Shown one piece after another: positions 43,429 through 54,147 of a stretch of DNA of 64,000 bases; positions within the stretch are counted from its first letter, which is position 1, and every line of letters begins with the position of its first letter. The DNA comes from Dyella sp. RRB7 (GTDB lineage: Bacteria; Pseudomonadota; Gammaproteobacteria; Xanthomonadales; Rhodanobacteraceae). Below the pieces are notes generated by a model, which made no database searches, was not told where the DNA came from, and worked only from the letters and a program-made list of their open reading frames with translations. Location: the NCBI RefSeq assembly GCF_022761115.1, contig NZ_JAKWJS010000003.1, positions 186,001 through 250,000 on the forward strand, written 5' to 3'. A program made the translations under genes and the position numbers.

Positions 43429-43456
43429 GCATCTCTGTATCGCGATATAAGGATGC
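43429..43456 (+). promoter_or_regulatory. 28-bp imperfect palindrome over the RBS of the ArsR-methyltransferase gene
   Basis: The centre TATCGCGATA (43438-43447) is a perfect palindrome. The outer arms GCATC (43429-43433) and GATGC (43452-43456) also pair, so 11 of 14 positions match. It ends three bases before the ATG and includes the Shine-Dalgarno AAGGA. Fits a homodimeric ArsR-type operator, autoregulation, and possibly an mRNA hairpin that hides the ribosome-binding site. Confidence 0.5.
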
Positions 43457-43459
43457 TCG

Positions 43460-44386
43460 ATGGATCTGGCGACCGCCTCCAGCATATTGCGTCTGCTGGC
43501 GGACCCCACCCGCGTGCGCCTGCTGGCCCTGCTCGAACGCGAGGAACTCACCGTGGCCGAGCTGGCCGCCGTGCTGCACCTGGCACAACCCCGCGTGTCG
43601 ACGCACCTGGCCAAGCTCAAGGAGGCGGAACTGGTCCGTGACCGCCGCGCCGGTGTGTCTGCCTATTATCGCGCCAACAGCGAAAGCGACGAACACCAGC
43701 AGACCCTGCTGCGTTCGCTGCGCGACAGCATCGACGACGCCCTGCTGCGCGAAGATGCCGCCCGCCTGCCCGGCGTGCTGGCCCAGCGCGCCCGCGAGGA
43801 AGGCTGGGCCGACACCGTGGCCGGCGACATGGAACGCCACTACTCGCCCGGCCGTACCTGGGAGACGCTGGCCCGCTCGCTGCTGCAGTTGCTGGAAACC
43901 GGCGACGTGCTGGACATCGCCTCCGGCGACGGCATCACCGCCGAACTGCTGGCGCCGCACGCGCGCTCCATCGTCTGCGTGGACAGCAGCGAGCGTGTGG
44001 TGGAAGCCGCCGCGCAGCGCCTCAAGCCGTTCGATAATGTCGACGTGCGCCTGGGCGACATGCATGCGCTGGACCTGGGCGATCGCCGTTTCGACCTTGT
44101 ACTGATGCTGCACGCCCTTACCTATGCGGAACGCCCCGCCGAGGCGGTGGCGCAGGCGGCCAGCCTGCTGCGCAGCGGCGGCCGGCTGCTCGCGGTGACG
44201 CTGGGCAAGCACGACCATCGCGCCGTGGTGGAGCCGTTCGACCACCGCAACCTCGGCTTCTCTTCCGATCAGCTGGACGGCTTCGCCAAGGCGGCGGGGC
44301 TGGACGTAATGAGCTGTACCCGGCTCAGCCGCGAGCGCAAGGCACCGCACTTCGAAGTGATCAGCCTGCTCGCACGCAAACCCTGA
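43460..44386 (+). CDS. ArsR-family regulator fused to a SAM-dependent methyltransferase
   Basis: Fusion of 308 residues. Residues 1-75 form an ArsR winged helix ([35 protein letters not shown]). Residues about 115-305 form a class I methyltransferase with the SAM motif LDIASGDG at 151-158 and VCVDSS in motif II. The first 100 residues contain no cysteine, so it is not a classic thiol metal sensor; SAM or S-adenosylhomocysteine bound by the C-terminal domain is the likely ligand. It lies 10 bases upstream of the split metH and probably forms one operon, consistent with control of the methionine cycle as in SahR-type ArsR regulators. A palindrome covers its own translation start. Confidence 0.85.
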   Translation: MDLATASSILRLLADPTRVRLLALLEREELTVAELAAVLHLAQPRVSTHLAKLKEAELVRDRRAGVSAYYRANSESDEHQQTLLRSLRDSIDDALLREDAARLPGVLAQRAREEGWADTVAGDMERHYSPGRTWETLARSLLQLLETGDVLDIASGDGITAELLAPHARSIVCVDSSERVVEAAAQRLKPFDNVDVRLGDMHALDLGDRRFDLVLMLHALTYAERPAEAVAQAASLLRSGGRLLAVTLGKHDHRAVVEPFDHRNLGFSSDQLDGFAKAAGLDVMSCTRLSRERKAPHFEVISLLARKP

Positions 44387-44396
44387 GGTTCCATCG

Positions 44397-45476
44397 ATGA
44401 GCGCCCTGCCCTGGCTGCACCCCGACCGCGTCGCCCTGCTGGAACGCCTGCTGCGCGAACGCATCCTCATCATCGATGGCGCCATGGGCACCATGCTGCA
44501 GCAACACCAGCTGGACGAAACCCAATTCCGCGGCGAGCGTTTCGCACACGGCCACGACAACGCGCATGCGCACGACCATCCAGGCAGCTGCGATCTCAAG
44601 GGCAACAACGACCTGCTCACGCTGACCCGCCCGGACCTCATCCGCGGCGTGCACGAGGCCTACCTCGACGCCGGCGCCGACCTGATCGAGACCAATACCT
44701 TCAACTCCACCCGCATCAGCCAGGCCGACTACCACCTCGAACATCTCGCCTACGAACTGAACCGGGAGGGCGCCGCCCTGGCCCGCGCCGCCTGCGACGC
44801 GATGGAAGCGAAGACGCCGGACCGGCCACGCTTCGTCATCGGCGTGCTCGGCCCCACCAGCCGCACTGCCTCGCTGTCGCCGGACGTCAATGACCCGGGC
44901 TTTCGCAACGTGACGTTCGAAGAACTGGTCACCAACTACACCGAAGCCGCCAGCGGCCTGATCGACGGCGGTGCCGACCTGATCATGGTCGAGACCATCT
45001 TCGACACGCTCAACGCCAAGGCGGCGCTGTTCGCGCTCAGCGAGCTGTTCCACCAGCGGGGGACGCGGCTGCCGGTGATGATCTCCGGCACCATCACCGA
45101 CCGTTCCGGCCGCACGCTGTCGGGCCAGACCGCGGAGGCGTTCTACTACTCGGTACAGCACGCGCGGCCCATTTCCGTGGGCCTCAATTGCGCGCTGGGC
45201 GCGGCCGACCTGCGCCCGCATGTGCAGGTGCTGGCCAACACCGCCAGCTGCTTCGTCAGCACGCATCCCAACGCCGGCCTGCCCAATGCGTTCGGCGAGT
45301 ACGACGAATCGCCCGAGCAGATGGCCTCCGTCATCCGCGGCTTTGCCCGCGATGGCCTGCTGAACATGGTCGGCGGCTGCTGCGGCACCACCCCCGCGCA
45401 TATCAAGGCCATTGCCGAAGCGGTGCGTGACTGCGCGCCGCGCGCACTCCCTTCTGATAATGCAAAGGCCGCCTGA
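44397..45476 (+). CDS. metH: methionine synthase, N-terminal homocysteine-binding half
   Basis: This 359-residue protein is the first module of cobalamin-dependent methionine synthase, which binds and activates homocysteine. [10 protein letters not shown] opens the barrel. The zinc ligands are present: Cys265 in GLNCALGA and Cys328-Cys329 in [16 protein letters not shown]. In E. coli this module is continuous with the rest of MetH; here a stop codon separates it from the next ORF, which starts six bases later. The module boundary is clean and both parts keep all key residues, so the split looks functional rather than a frameshift. Split metH is known in Xanthomonadales. Confidence 0.92.
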   Translation: MSALPWLHPDRVALLERLLRERILIIDGAMGTMLQQHQLDETQFRGERFAHGHDNAHAHDHPGSCDLKGNNDLLTLTRPDLIRGVHEAYLDAGADLIETNTFNSTRISQADYHLEHLAYELNREGAALARAACDAMEAKTPDRPRFVIGVLGPTSRTASLSPDVNDPGFRNVTFEELVTNYTEAASGLIDGGADLIMVETIFDTLNAKAALFALSELFHQRGTRLPVMISGTITDRSGRTLSGQTAEAFYYSVQHARPISVGLNCALGAADLRPHVQVLANTASCFVSTHPNAGLPNAFGEYDESPEQMASVIRGFARDGLLNMVGGCCGTTPAHIKAIAEAVRDCAPRALPSDNAKAA

Positions 45477-45482
45477 GTCCCC

Positions 45483-48170
<2,688 letters not shown>

Positions 48171-48197
48171 AACAGTATCGCGCCCGGAGAGGCGCGA

Positions 48198-48539
48198 TCA
48201 GACCTCGCTCTCGACCAGGTCGCGACGCTTTACCTCGCGCATGTGCACGATGAGGTTGTACACCGAGACGAAGGCGGGGAAGAAGTTGGAGAGAATGCCC
48301 ACCGAGTCGTTCTTGCCGAAGATGAAGTAGGACAGCAGCAAGGCGCTGCCGATCACCGACAGCCACCAGAACGAAAGCGGCATCACCACGCGCTTCAGCT
48401 TGCGGGTGAAGTAAAGCTGCACGAACCAGCGGCTGGTAAACATGACCGACCCCAGCAGACCGACCATCTTCCAGGGCGTGAGCTCGAACCGGCGCAGGGA
48501 TTCGAGGATATGGACAAGTTCGTGCTGCAGGAAATCCAT
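48198..48539 (-). CDS. small membrane protein with lipid-A-disaccharide-synthase N-terminal domain
   Basis: Membrane protein of 113 residues matching the domain found at the N-terminus of some LpxB proteins and as stand-alone proteins: WKMVGLLGSVMFTSRWFVQLYFTRKLKRVVMP then FWWLSVIGSALLLSYFIFG. Three or four hydrophobic helices cover most of its length. Such stand-alone proteins often sit near glycosyltransferases for lipid modification, but here the neighbours are metH and tRNA-Val, so the partner is elsewhere. It converges with metH, with 27 bases between the stop codons. Function beyond membrane lipid-A-related context is not established. Confidence 0.82.
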   Translation of the reverse strand: MDFLQHELVHILESLRRFELTPWKMVGLLGSVMFTSRWFVQLYFTRKLKRVVMPLSFWWLSVIGSALLLSYFIFGKNDSVGILSNFFPAFVSVYNLIVHMREVKRRDLVESEV

Positions 48540-48671
48540 GGGCTGCGACCAGTGACGTCAAACCGCCTATTCTACTCGGCAACCTTTCAACCAACTGCCT
48601 GCGACCTGCTTTTTTTGGCGCTCACGTATTGACCCCTCGCCCCATACCCCGTATATTTGCGCGCTCTCGGC

Positions 48672-48746
48672 GGGCGGTTAGCTCAGCGGTAGAGCACTGC
48701 CTTCACACGGCAGGTGTCACAAGTTCGATCCTTGTACCGCCCACCA
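48672..48746 (+). tRNA. tRNA-Val (anticodon CAC)
   Basis: Complete cloverleaf: acceptor GGGCGGT / ACCGCCC, D-arm GCTC-AGCGGTA-GAGC, anticodon stem CTGCC / GGCAG with loop TTCACAC (anticodon CAC), T-arm ACAAG-TTCGATC-CTTGT, discriminator A and an encoded CCA at 48744-48746. No island or integrase follows it. Confidence 0.95.
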
Positions 48747-48754
48747 TCGAATCG

Positions 48755-48789
48755 AAACCAAAGGCCCGGCATTGCCGGGCCTTTGGTTT
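48755..48789 (+). terminator. rho-independent terminator after tRNA-Val
   Basis: A 16-bp stem aaaccaaaggcccggc / gccgggcctttggttt with an att loop, continued by TT, starting eight bases after the tRNA CCA end. A second hairpin (catggccgcc / ggcggccatg, 48792-48820) follows. The rest of the gap up to 49032 shows nothing else. Confidence 0.88.
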
Positions 48790-49032
48790 TTCATGGCCGC
48801 CCAGGTCACTGGCGGCCATGAACGGGAAGCGCCCGGCCCGCCGTACCGCCATCAGCAAACGGACGCGCTCGCCCGCTGCCTCCCCCGTAAGGGCTGCCCC
48901 GAGCGGCGACGCCCCTGCCCGTCGAACGCGATGTGCCGACGAGGCCGCGCCATCCGGCCAATATTCCGATACACAAATCGCCCCGACAGGTAGAAAATGG
49001 GCGATCAACTTCACCGGAGGGGGGACCGGCTC

Positions 49033-49485
49033 ATGAGTCAGAACGACGCTACGGCGTATCCCGTAATGCAGTTGCTTGTCGTCACGCGCAGTTTGGTGGA
49101 GCTCACGGACCGTGCGGTCTCCGACAGCGAGCTGTCGCGGGCGGCCGCCGATGTCCTGGTGTTCGCGGCACGGCAGGCGGCCAAGCTGGTGGAGGAAGTG
49201 GTGAGCGCACGCTCGCACGATCCCGCCGGCGCACATGCCTTCGCGCAGTGTCCCAGCAGCGCCGATCTCGATCGCGCCTACAGCGACCTCGAATGCCTGG
49301 CCGAGGCGGCCGGCATGATCCGCGCGCACGGCATCGGCTCGCAGTACCGTGCGCACCTCGCCTATCTCATGCGCTACGCCGCCGAATCGGCATGCAGTGC
49401 GCTGGAACGAGCCGAACGCGGCATGGACGATGCCCCCGTGGCCCCCACCCTCACCGGCCTGCCGCCAGCCACGCTGCACAACTGA
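49033..49485 (+). CDS. hypothetical helical protein
   Basis: Unrecognised soluble protein of 150 residues. It is largely helical and Ala-rich, without signal peptide, membrane segment or catalytic motif (for example VTRSLVELTDRAVSDSELSRAAADVLVFAARQ split over residues 18-48). Composition matches the genome, so it is probably resident rather than recently acquired. I favour the ATG at 49033 (GGAGG about 12 bases upstream) over 48997. It lies between tRNA-Val and a convergent exported-protein gene. Confidence 0.6.
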   Translation: MSQNDATAYPVMQLLVVTRSLVELTDRAVSDSELSRAAADVLVFAARQAAKLVEEVVSARSHDPAGAHAFAQCPSSADLDRAYSDLECLAEAAGMIRAHGIGSQYRAHLAYLMRYAAESACSALERAERGMDDAPVAPTLTGLPPATLHN

Positions 49486-49538
49486 CGTTTCGCGAACGCC
49501 TGCGCCGGCGATGTTGCACCGCCGGCACCGCTTGCCAC

Positions 49539-50306
49539 TCAGTTCGTGGCCCGCTTGTCGTCGGGCGAGGGGACCTGTTGCAGCGGCCCCACCTGGACAT
49601 GGCCTACCCAGCCGTCGAAGACGCTTGCCGCCATCGTATCGACCACCTTCACCACAGACTGCGCGGTGGGGCAAACCGTGGGATCGACGTTGGGCTGCGC
49701 CATGGTTCCCGAACCGGCCATGCAGAACCGGGCGCCGCTGTTGCTCAGCCGGGTCAGCTCGGCCATGCCCGCCGTATAGCGCTGTTCGGCACGTACCGCC
49801 GCGACGCTGTCGGCATAGGTTTTCCGCATGGTGACCAACAGCTGCTCGGCAGCCTGGCGCTCGTCCGCCGACGCCGCCTTGTGGAGCGACTCGTACGCCT
49901 GGCGGTAATCGGAATTGGGCCGCTCGGAGGCCAGCGCCAGCCATGCCAGCGCCAGCGGCCGGTTCACCGGCTGATGATCGCCGTTGAGCGCCATGATGCC
50001 GAGCACGTACTGCGCCGGCTTGCTCGCCCAACTGGCGGCCGTCGTGAAGAATTTCTGGGCATAGGCGTAGTGGTGGCTGCCATAGTTCTGCGTGGCCAGG
50101 CAGTAGTAATAGTCGGCTGGCAGGAAGCGCTCCTCGCCGATCGCGCAATTGGTACCGGCAAGCTCGGCATCGGTGGGCACATCGTCATCCTGCGCCGGCG
50201 CAGCACCTGCGGCAGCCGTGTTCGCCAGCAAGGGCGGTGCAATAGCCAGCGCCAGTGCGGCGGCCAGCCCTATCGACCATGAGTTCAAACATCGCTGCTT
50301 GTCCAT
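49539..50306 (-). CDS. exported Sel1/TPR-like protein of unknown function
   Basis: Exported protein of 255 residues. The signal peptide ends near residue 29 (LLA-N). The middle (about 60-150) resembles Sel1-like helical repeats: YYYCLATQNYGSHHYAYAQKFF, then AQYVLGIMALNGDHQPVNRPLALAWLALASE, where LG.M...G...D...A..WL is the Sel1 pattern. Four cysteines in pairs (CAIGEERF, YYYC, RFCMAG, TVCPTA) suggest disulfides. Sel1 proteins act as scaffolds in envelope and signalling complexes; the partner is unknown. AGGAG nine bases before the ATG at 50306 fixes the start. Confidence 0.68.
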   Translation of the reverse strand: MDKQRCLNSWSIGLAAALALAIAPPLLANTAAAGAAPAQDDDVPTDAELAGTNCAIGEERFLPADYYYCLATQNYGSHHYAYAQKFFTTAASWASKPAQYVLGIMALNGDHQPVNRPLALAWLALASERPNSDYRQAYESLHKAASADERQAAEQLLVTMRKTYADSVAAVRAEQRYTAGMAELTRLSNSGARFCMAGSGTMAQPNVDPTVCPTAQSVVKVVDTMAASVFDGWVGHVQVGPLQQVPSPDDKRATN

Positions 50307-50397
50307 GCTGCTGTTCTCCTGTTCGTTGGGGAGGGGAAGACACGAATCTTAACGGGGATGATAGCCCTGCCGATGACAGTGCAAGGCACTGTAATGA

Positions 50398-50411
50398 CGC
50401 AATATTTTGCG
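50398..50411. promoter_or_regulatory. cgcaatattttgcg palindrome, copy 2
   Basis: Identical 14 bases to 8587-8600, again preceded by atgacgc-like sequence. It lies 92 bases upstream of the Sel1-like exported protein gene, a position similar to copy 1 upstream of the RcnB-like gene. Confidence 0.35.
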
Positions 50412-50476
50412 CCCACGTGACCCCAGCGAACGCTCATCGACAACCCACGGGCGGGTGACGACTGGATCGCCACAAG

Positions 50477-50494
50477 CGTTTGGACGTCCAAACG
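50477..50494. promoter_or_regulatory. 18-bp perfect palindrome upstream of recC
   Basis: cgtttggacgtccaaacg is fully self-complementary and lies 165 bases before the recC start. The core tttggacgtccaaa recurs at 61297-61310 in pilY1. The GACGTC centre resembles sites bound by several dimeric regulators, but no regulator is adjacent. Confidence 0.4.
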
Positions 50495-50658
50495 GATGCC
50501 TTGCCCCCGGCCGCCACGAAGCGGACGCGGCAACCCGCGTAGCGCGCTGAAGCCGCCCCGGCCTCTCACGAGCCGAGAAGGCCATCGATGATGATGCGGG
50601 ACATCGCGCACCCGCTCGGCGAGAATGTCCCCATGACCCAAGCCGCCCCCTGCCTGCC

Positions 50659-53600
50659 GTGAGCCACAGCCTGGACCTGCCCCTGGAGGCCCCGATCGAG
50701 CCGGGCCTGATGGTGATCCATGGCAACCGCATGGAAGACCTGCGCGACCTGCTGGCCGCATGGCTCGCCCGCGCACCGCTGCGCCCGCTGGAAGACGAGC
50801 TGATGCTGGTGCAGAGCAACGGCATCGCCCAATGGCTGAAGTGGGCGCTGGCGCGCCCGGCGGCTGATGGCGGGCTTGGCGTCAGCGCCGCGATCGACGT
50901 GCAGTTGCCTGGCCGGTTCCTGTGGGCGGCCTATCGCAGCGTGCTCGGCCGCGAGGCGGTGCCCACTACCTCGCCGTTCGACAAGTCCCGGCTGAGCTGG
51001 CGGCTGTTGCGCCTGCTGCCACAACACCTGCATGAACCCGATTTCGCGCCGCTGCGCGACTTCCTTCGCGACGACCCGGACGAGCGCAAGCGCTTCCAGC
51101 TGGCCGAGCGCGTGGCCGACCTGTTCGACCAATACCAGGTCTACCGCGCCGACTGGCTGGCGGATTGGGAAGACGGCCACTATCGCCTGCGCGACGAACT
51201 GCGCGGCCAGCACACGCCCCTCGCCCCCGACCAACGCTGGCAGGCACGCCTGTGGCAGTTGTTGCTGGAGGACGTGGACAGCGAGCGGCACAACCACCGC
51301 GCGGCGGTGCATCAGGCGTTCCTCGAACGCATCGGCCAGCTGGGCGCGCGGCCGGCCTCGCTGCCCAGGCGCATCGTGGTGTTCGGCATCTCCTCGCTGC
51401 CGCAGCAGACGCTGGAAGCACTGACGGCGCTGGCGCGCTTCAGCCAGGTGTTGCTGCTGGTGGCGAACCCGTGTCGCCATTACTGGGCCGACATCATCGA
51501 GGATCGCGAGCTGCTCAAGGCAAGCCAGCGTCGCCAGGCGGGCAAGCCCGGCCTGCCCGCGGAGCCACGCTATGAAGACCTGCACCTGCACGCCAATCCA
51601 CTGTTGGCGGCCTGGGGACGACAGGGGCGCGACTATATCCGCCTGCTCGACGCGTTCGACCGGCCGGACGGCTACCGCCAGCAATTCGCCGCGTGGAACC
51701 GCAGCATCGACCTGTTCGCCGACACCGACGGCAGCACGCTGCTGCGGCAGATCCAGCAGGCCATCCTGGACCTGGAACCGCTGCCGGCCGAACCTGCCGA
51801 ACGCCGCCCATGGAAGCCGCACGACACCTCGCTGCGCTTCCACGTGGCGCACAGTCCGCAACGCGAGGTGGAGATTCTCCACGACCAGTTGCTGGCGATG
51901 TTCGAGGACGCTCACCGGCGCGGCACACCGCTGTCGCCGCGCGACGTGATCGTGATGGTGCCGGACATCCAGACCTATGCCCCGCACGTGCAGGCCGTGT
52001 TTGGCCGCGTGCCGCCGGATGACCCGCGCCACCTGCCCTGCTCCGTGGCCGACCAGCCCACCCGCGGCGCGGTGCCGTTGATGGTGGCGCTGGAACACCT
52101 GCTGTCGCTGCCCGACTCGCGCTTCGCGGTCAGCGACCTGCTGGACCTGCTCGACGTGCCCGCCTTGCGCAAGCGCTTCCAGATCGACGAAGCCGGATTG
52201 CCGACGCTGCGGCGCTGGATCGAAGGCTCGGGCATCCGCTGGGGTCTCGACGGCAGGCAGAAGCAGAGCCTGGAACTGCCCGGCATCGAACAGAACAGCT
52301 GGCGTTTCGGATTGCACCGCATGCTGCTGGGTTACGCCGTGGGCGACGGAGAAACCTGGCAAGGCATCGCGCCTTACGACGAAGTGGGCGGGCTCGATGC
52401 CGCCATGGTCGGCCCGCTCACCGAGCTGTTCGATCAATTGGAGCGTTACTGGCAATCGCTGCGCGAACCCGGCACGCCCGCCGAGTGGCACGCGCGCCTG
52501 CAAGCCTTGCTTGGCGATTTCTTTGCGCCCGACGACCCCGCCGACAGCGATCGCCTGACGCGCCTGGGCGATGCCCTGGATGCCTGGCAGGAAGCCTGCG
52601 CCGAAGCCGCCTTCGCCCAGCCCATGCCGCTGGGCATCGTGCGCGAGCACTGGCTCAAGGCGATGGACGAGAGCCGGCTCTCGCAACGCTTCATGGGCGG
52701 CGCAGTGAGCTTCGGCACGCTGATGCCGATGCGCGCCATCCCGTTCCGCGTGGTGTGCCTGCTGGGCATGAACGATGGCGACTATCCGCGCCGCCAGGCG
52801 CCGGTCGACTTCGACCTGATGGCGCAACCCGGGCACGCCCGTCCAGGCGACCGCTCCCGTCGCGAGGACGACCGCTACCTGTTCCTCGAAGCGCTGGTCT
52901 CGGCACGCGACGCGCTGTACATCAGCTGGGTGGGTCGCAGCGTGCGCGACAACAGCGTGCTGCCGCCTTCGGTGCTGGTCGGCCAGCTGCGCGATTACCT
53001 TGCGGCCGGCTGGCATCGCGAGGGGGACGACGCCGGCAACACAGCCACCGGCAAGGCGCTGCTCGATGCGATGACCACGGCCCACCCGCTGCAGCCCTTC
53101 AGCCGCCGCTATTTCAGCGCCGATGCCGATCCGCACGTATTCACCTATGCGCGCGAATGGCGCCAGGCGCATGAGCTGCCGGCCACGGCGCCCGCTGCAC
53201 ACAAGCTTGCCGCGTGGGTGCCCGATGCCGCGCTTGGCGTGGGCCAGCTGCAGAGTTTCCTGAGCCGCCCCGTGCGCTACTTCTTCAACCATCGCCTCAA
53301 GGTGCATTTCGCCGGGCTGGACGAAGAAGCCGCCAACGACGAGCCGTTCGGGCTCAACGCACTGGAACATCACCTCGCCACCGCCACGGTATTGCGGGCC
53401 GCGGTGAACGCGGCCGACGCCAGCGAAGCCGTGGACATCGCCACGCGCCAGCTCGCCGAGCAGGGCGCGCTGCCACCCGGCGGATTCGGTGACCTGCTGC
53501 GCGATGCGCTGGCGCGGGAAAGCCGCGAGCTGGCCAACAGCTGGCTCGCCGCCTGCCATCGATGGCCGAAGGCCGCCGACAAGATCGAGCTGCAATACGC

Positions 53601-54147
53601 CGCGCATGGCGTGCGCATCGAGGACTGGCTGACCGATCTGCGCACCGACGGCGCTGCAACCTTCGTGCGCCTGGAACTGGCGGCCGGCAAGCTGCGGCAG
53701 AAGAACGGCGACATCCGCCACGACAAGTTGATCGGTGCCTGGGTGATCCACCTGCTCGCCCATGCCCAGGGGCTGCATTTGCACACGCACATCATCGGCA
53801 AGGATGCACAAGTGACCTTGCGTGCCCTTGATGCCACCGAAGCACGCGCGTTGGCAGACGACCTGCTGGCCGCGCTGGACGAGGGCATGCGCGCGCCGCT
53901 GCCCATCGCCCGCAAGGCCGCCTTCGCCTGGCTGCAATACGCCGACGACAGTGAGAAGGCCCGCAAGCAGGCCCAGCTCGTCTACGAAGGCAGCGGCTTC
54001 GGCGGCGCCCCTGGCGAAGTGGAAGAAGACCCCTGCCTGGCCCGCGCATGGCCAAGCTTCGCGCGCATGCAAGCGGCCGGCTTCGACAGCTGGCTGAAGC
54101 TCTATCGCCCGCTGATGGATGCCGCCGCGCTGGGAGACGCCGCTTGA
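50659..54147 (+). CDS. recC: exodeoxyribonuclease V gamma subunit RecC
   Basis: Subunit of the RecBCD helicase-nuclease that processes double-strand ends and recognises Chi; 1162 residues, close to the normal length. The N-terminal LMVIHGNRMEDLRDLLAAWL and MLVQSNGIAQWLKWALA are typical of RecC (inactive helicase fold), and a degraded nuclease-like domain ends the protein (SFLSRPVRYFFNHRLKVHF region at about 870). Start GTG at 50659: the upstream ATG at 50634 runs into a stop in its own frame. The recB TTG start overlaps the stop of this gene. Confidence 0.93.
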   Translation: MSHSLDLPLEAPIEPGLMVIHGNRMEDLRDLLAAWLARAPLRPLEDELMLVQSNGIAQWLKWALARPAADGGLGVSAAIDVQLPGRFLWAAYRSVLGREAVPTTSPFDKSRLSWRLLRLLPQHLHEPDFAPLRDFLRDDPDERKRFQLAERVADLFDQYQVYRADWLADWEDGHYRLRDELRGQHTPLAPDQRWQARLWQLLLEDVDSERHNHRAAVHQAFLERIGQLGARPASLPRRIVVFGISSLPQQTLEALTALARFSQVLLLVANPCRHYWADIIEDRELLKASQRRQAGKPGLPAEPRYEDLHLHANPLLAAWGRQGRDYIRLLDAFDRPDGYRQQFAAWNRSIDLFADTDGSTLLRQIQQAILDLEPLPAEPAERRPWKPHDTSLRFHVAHSPQREVEILHDQLLAMFEDAHRRGTPLSPRDVIVMVPDIQTYAPHVQAVFGRVPPDDPRHLPCSVADQPTRGAVPLMVALEHLLSLPDSRFAVSDLLDLLDVPALRKRFQIDEAGLPTLRRWIEGSGIRWGLDGRQKQSLELPGIEQNSWRFGLHRMLLGYAVGDGETWQGIAPYDEVGGLDAAMVGPLTELFDQLERYWQSLREPGTPAEWHARLQALLGDFFAPDDPADSDRLTRLGDALDAWQEACAEAAFAQPMPLGIVREHWLKAMDESRLSQRFMGGAVSFGTLMPMRAIPFRVVCLLGMNDGDYPRRQAPVDFDLMAQPGHARPGDRSRREDDRYLFLEALVSARDALYISWVGRSVRDNSVLPPSVLVGQLRDYLAAGWHREGDDAGNTATGKALLDAMTTAHPLQPFSRRYFSADADPHVFTYAREWRQAHELPATAPAAHKLAAWVPDAALGVGQLQSFLSRPVRYFFNHRLKVHFAGLDEEAANDEPFGLNALEHHLATATVLRAAVNAADASEAVDIATRQLAEQGALPPGGFGDLLRDALARESRELANSWLAACHRWPKAADKIELQYAAHGVRIEDWLTDLRTDGAATFVRLELAAGKLRQKNGDIRHDKLIGAWVIHLLAHAQGLHLHTHIIGKDAQVTLRALDATEARALADDLLAALDEGMRAPLPIARKAAFAWLQYADDSEKARKQAQLVYEGSGFGGAPGEVEEDPCLARAWPSFARMQAAGFDSWLKLYRPLMDAAALGDAA

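Larger units (their letters stand above)
50307..50658. promoter_or_regulatory. intergenic region with two palindromes between exported protein and recC
   Basis: About 350 bases without a gene; divergent promoters are expected. It contains cgcaatattttgcg (50398-50411; also at 8587) and the 18-bp perfect palindrome cgtttggacgtccaaacg (50477-50494), whose 14-base core recurs at 61297. No match to a LexA-type box was found by eye. Confidence 0.45.

Noticed and set aside
43293-43459. Cobalamin or SAM riboswitch upstream of the metH operon
   Set aside because: The gap is only 167 bases and shared with a divergent promoter; I see no B12-box-like or SAM-aptamer-like conserved sequence, only the palindrome.
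48672-48746. tRNA-Val as an attachment site for an integrated island
   Set aside because: No integrase, no repeated tRNA 3' end seen downstream, and the following genes have native composition.
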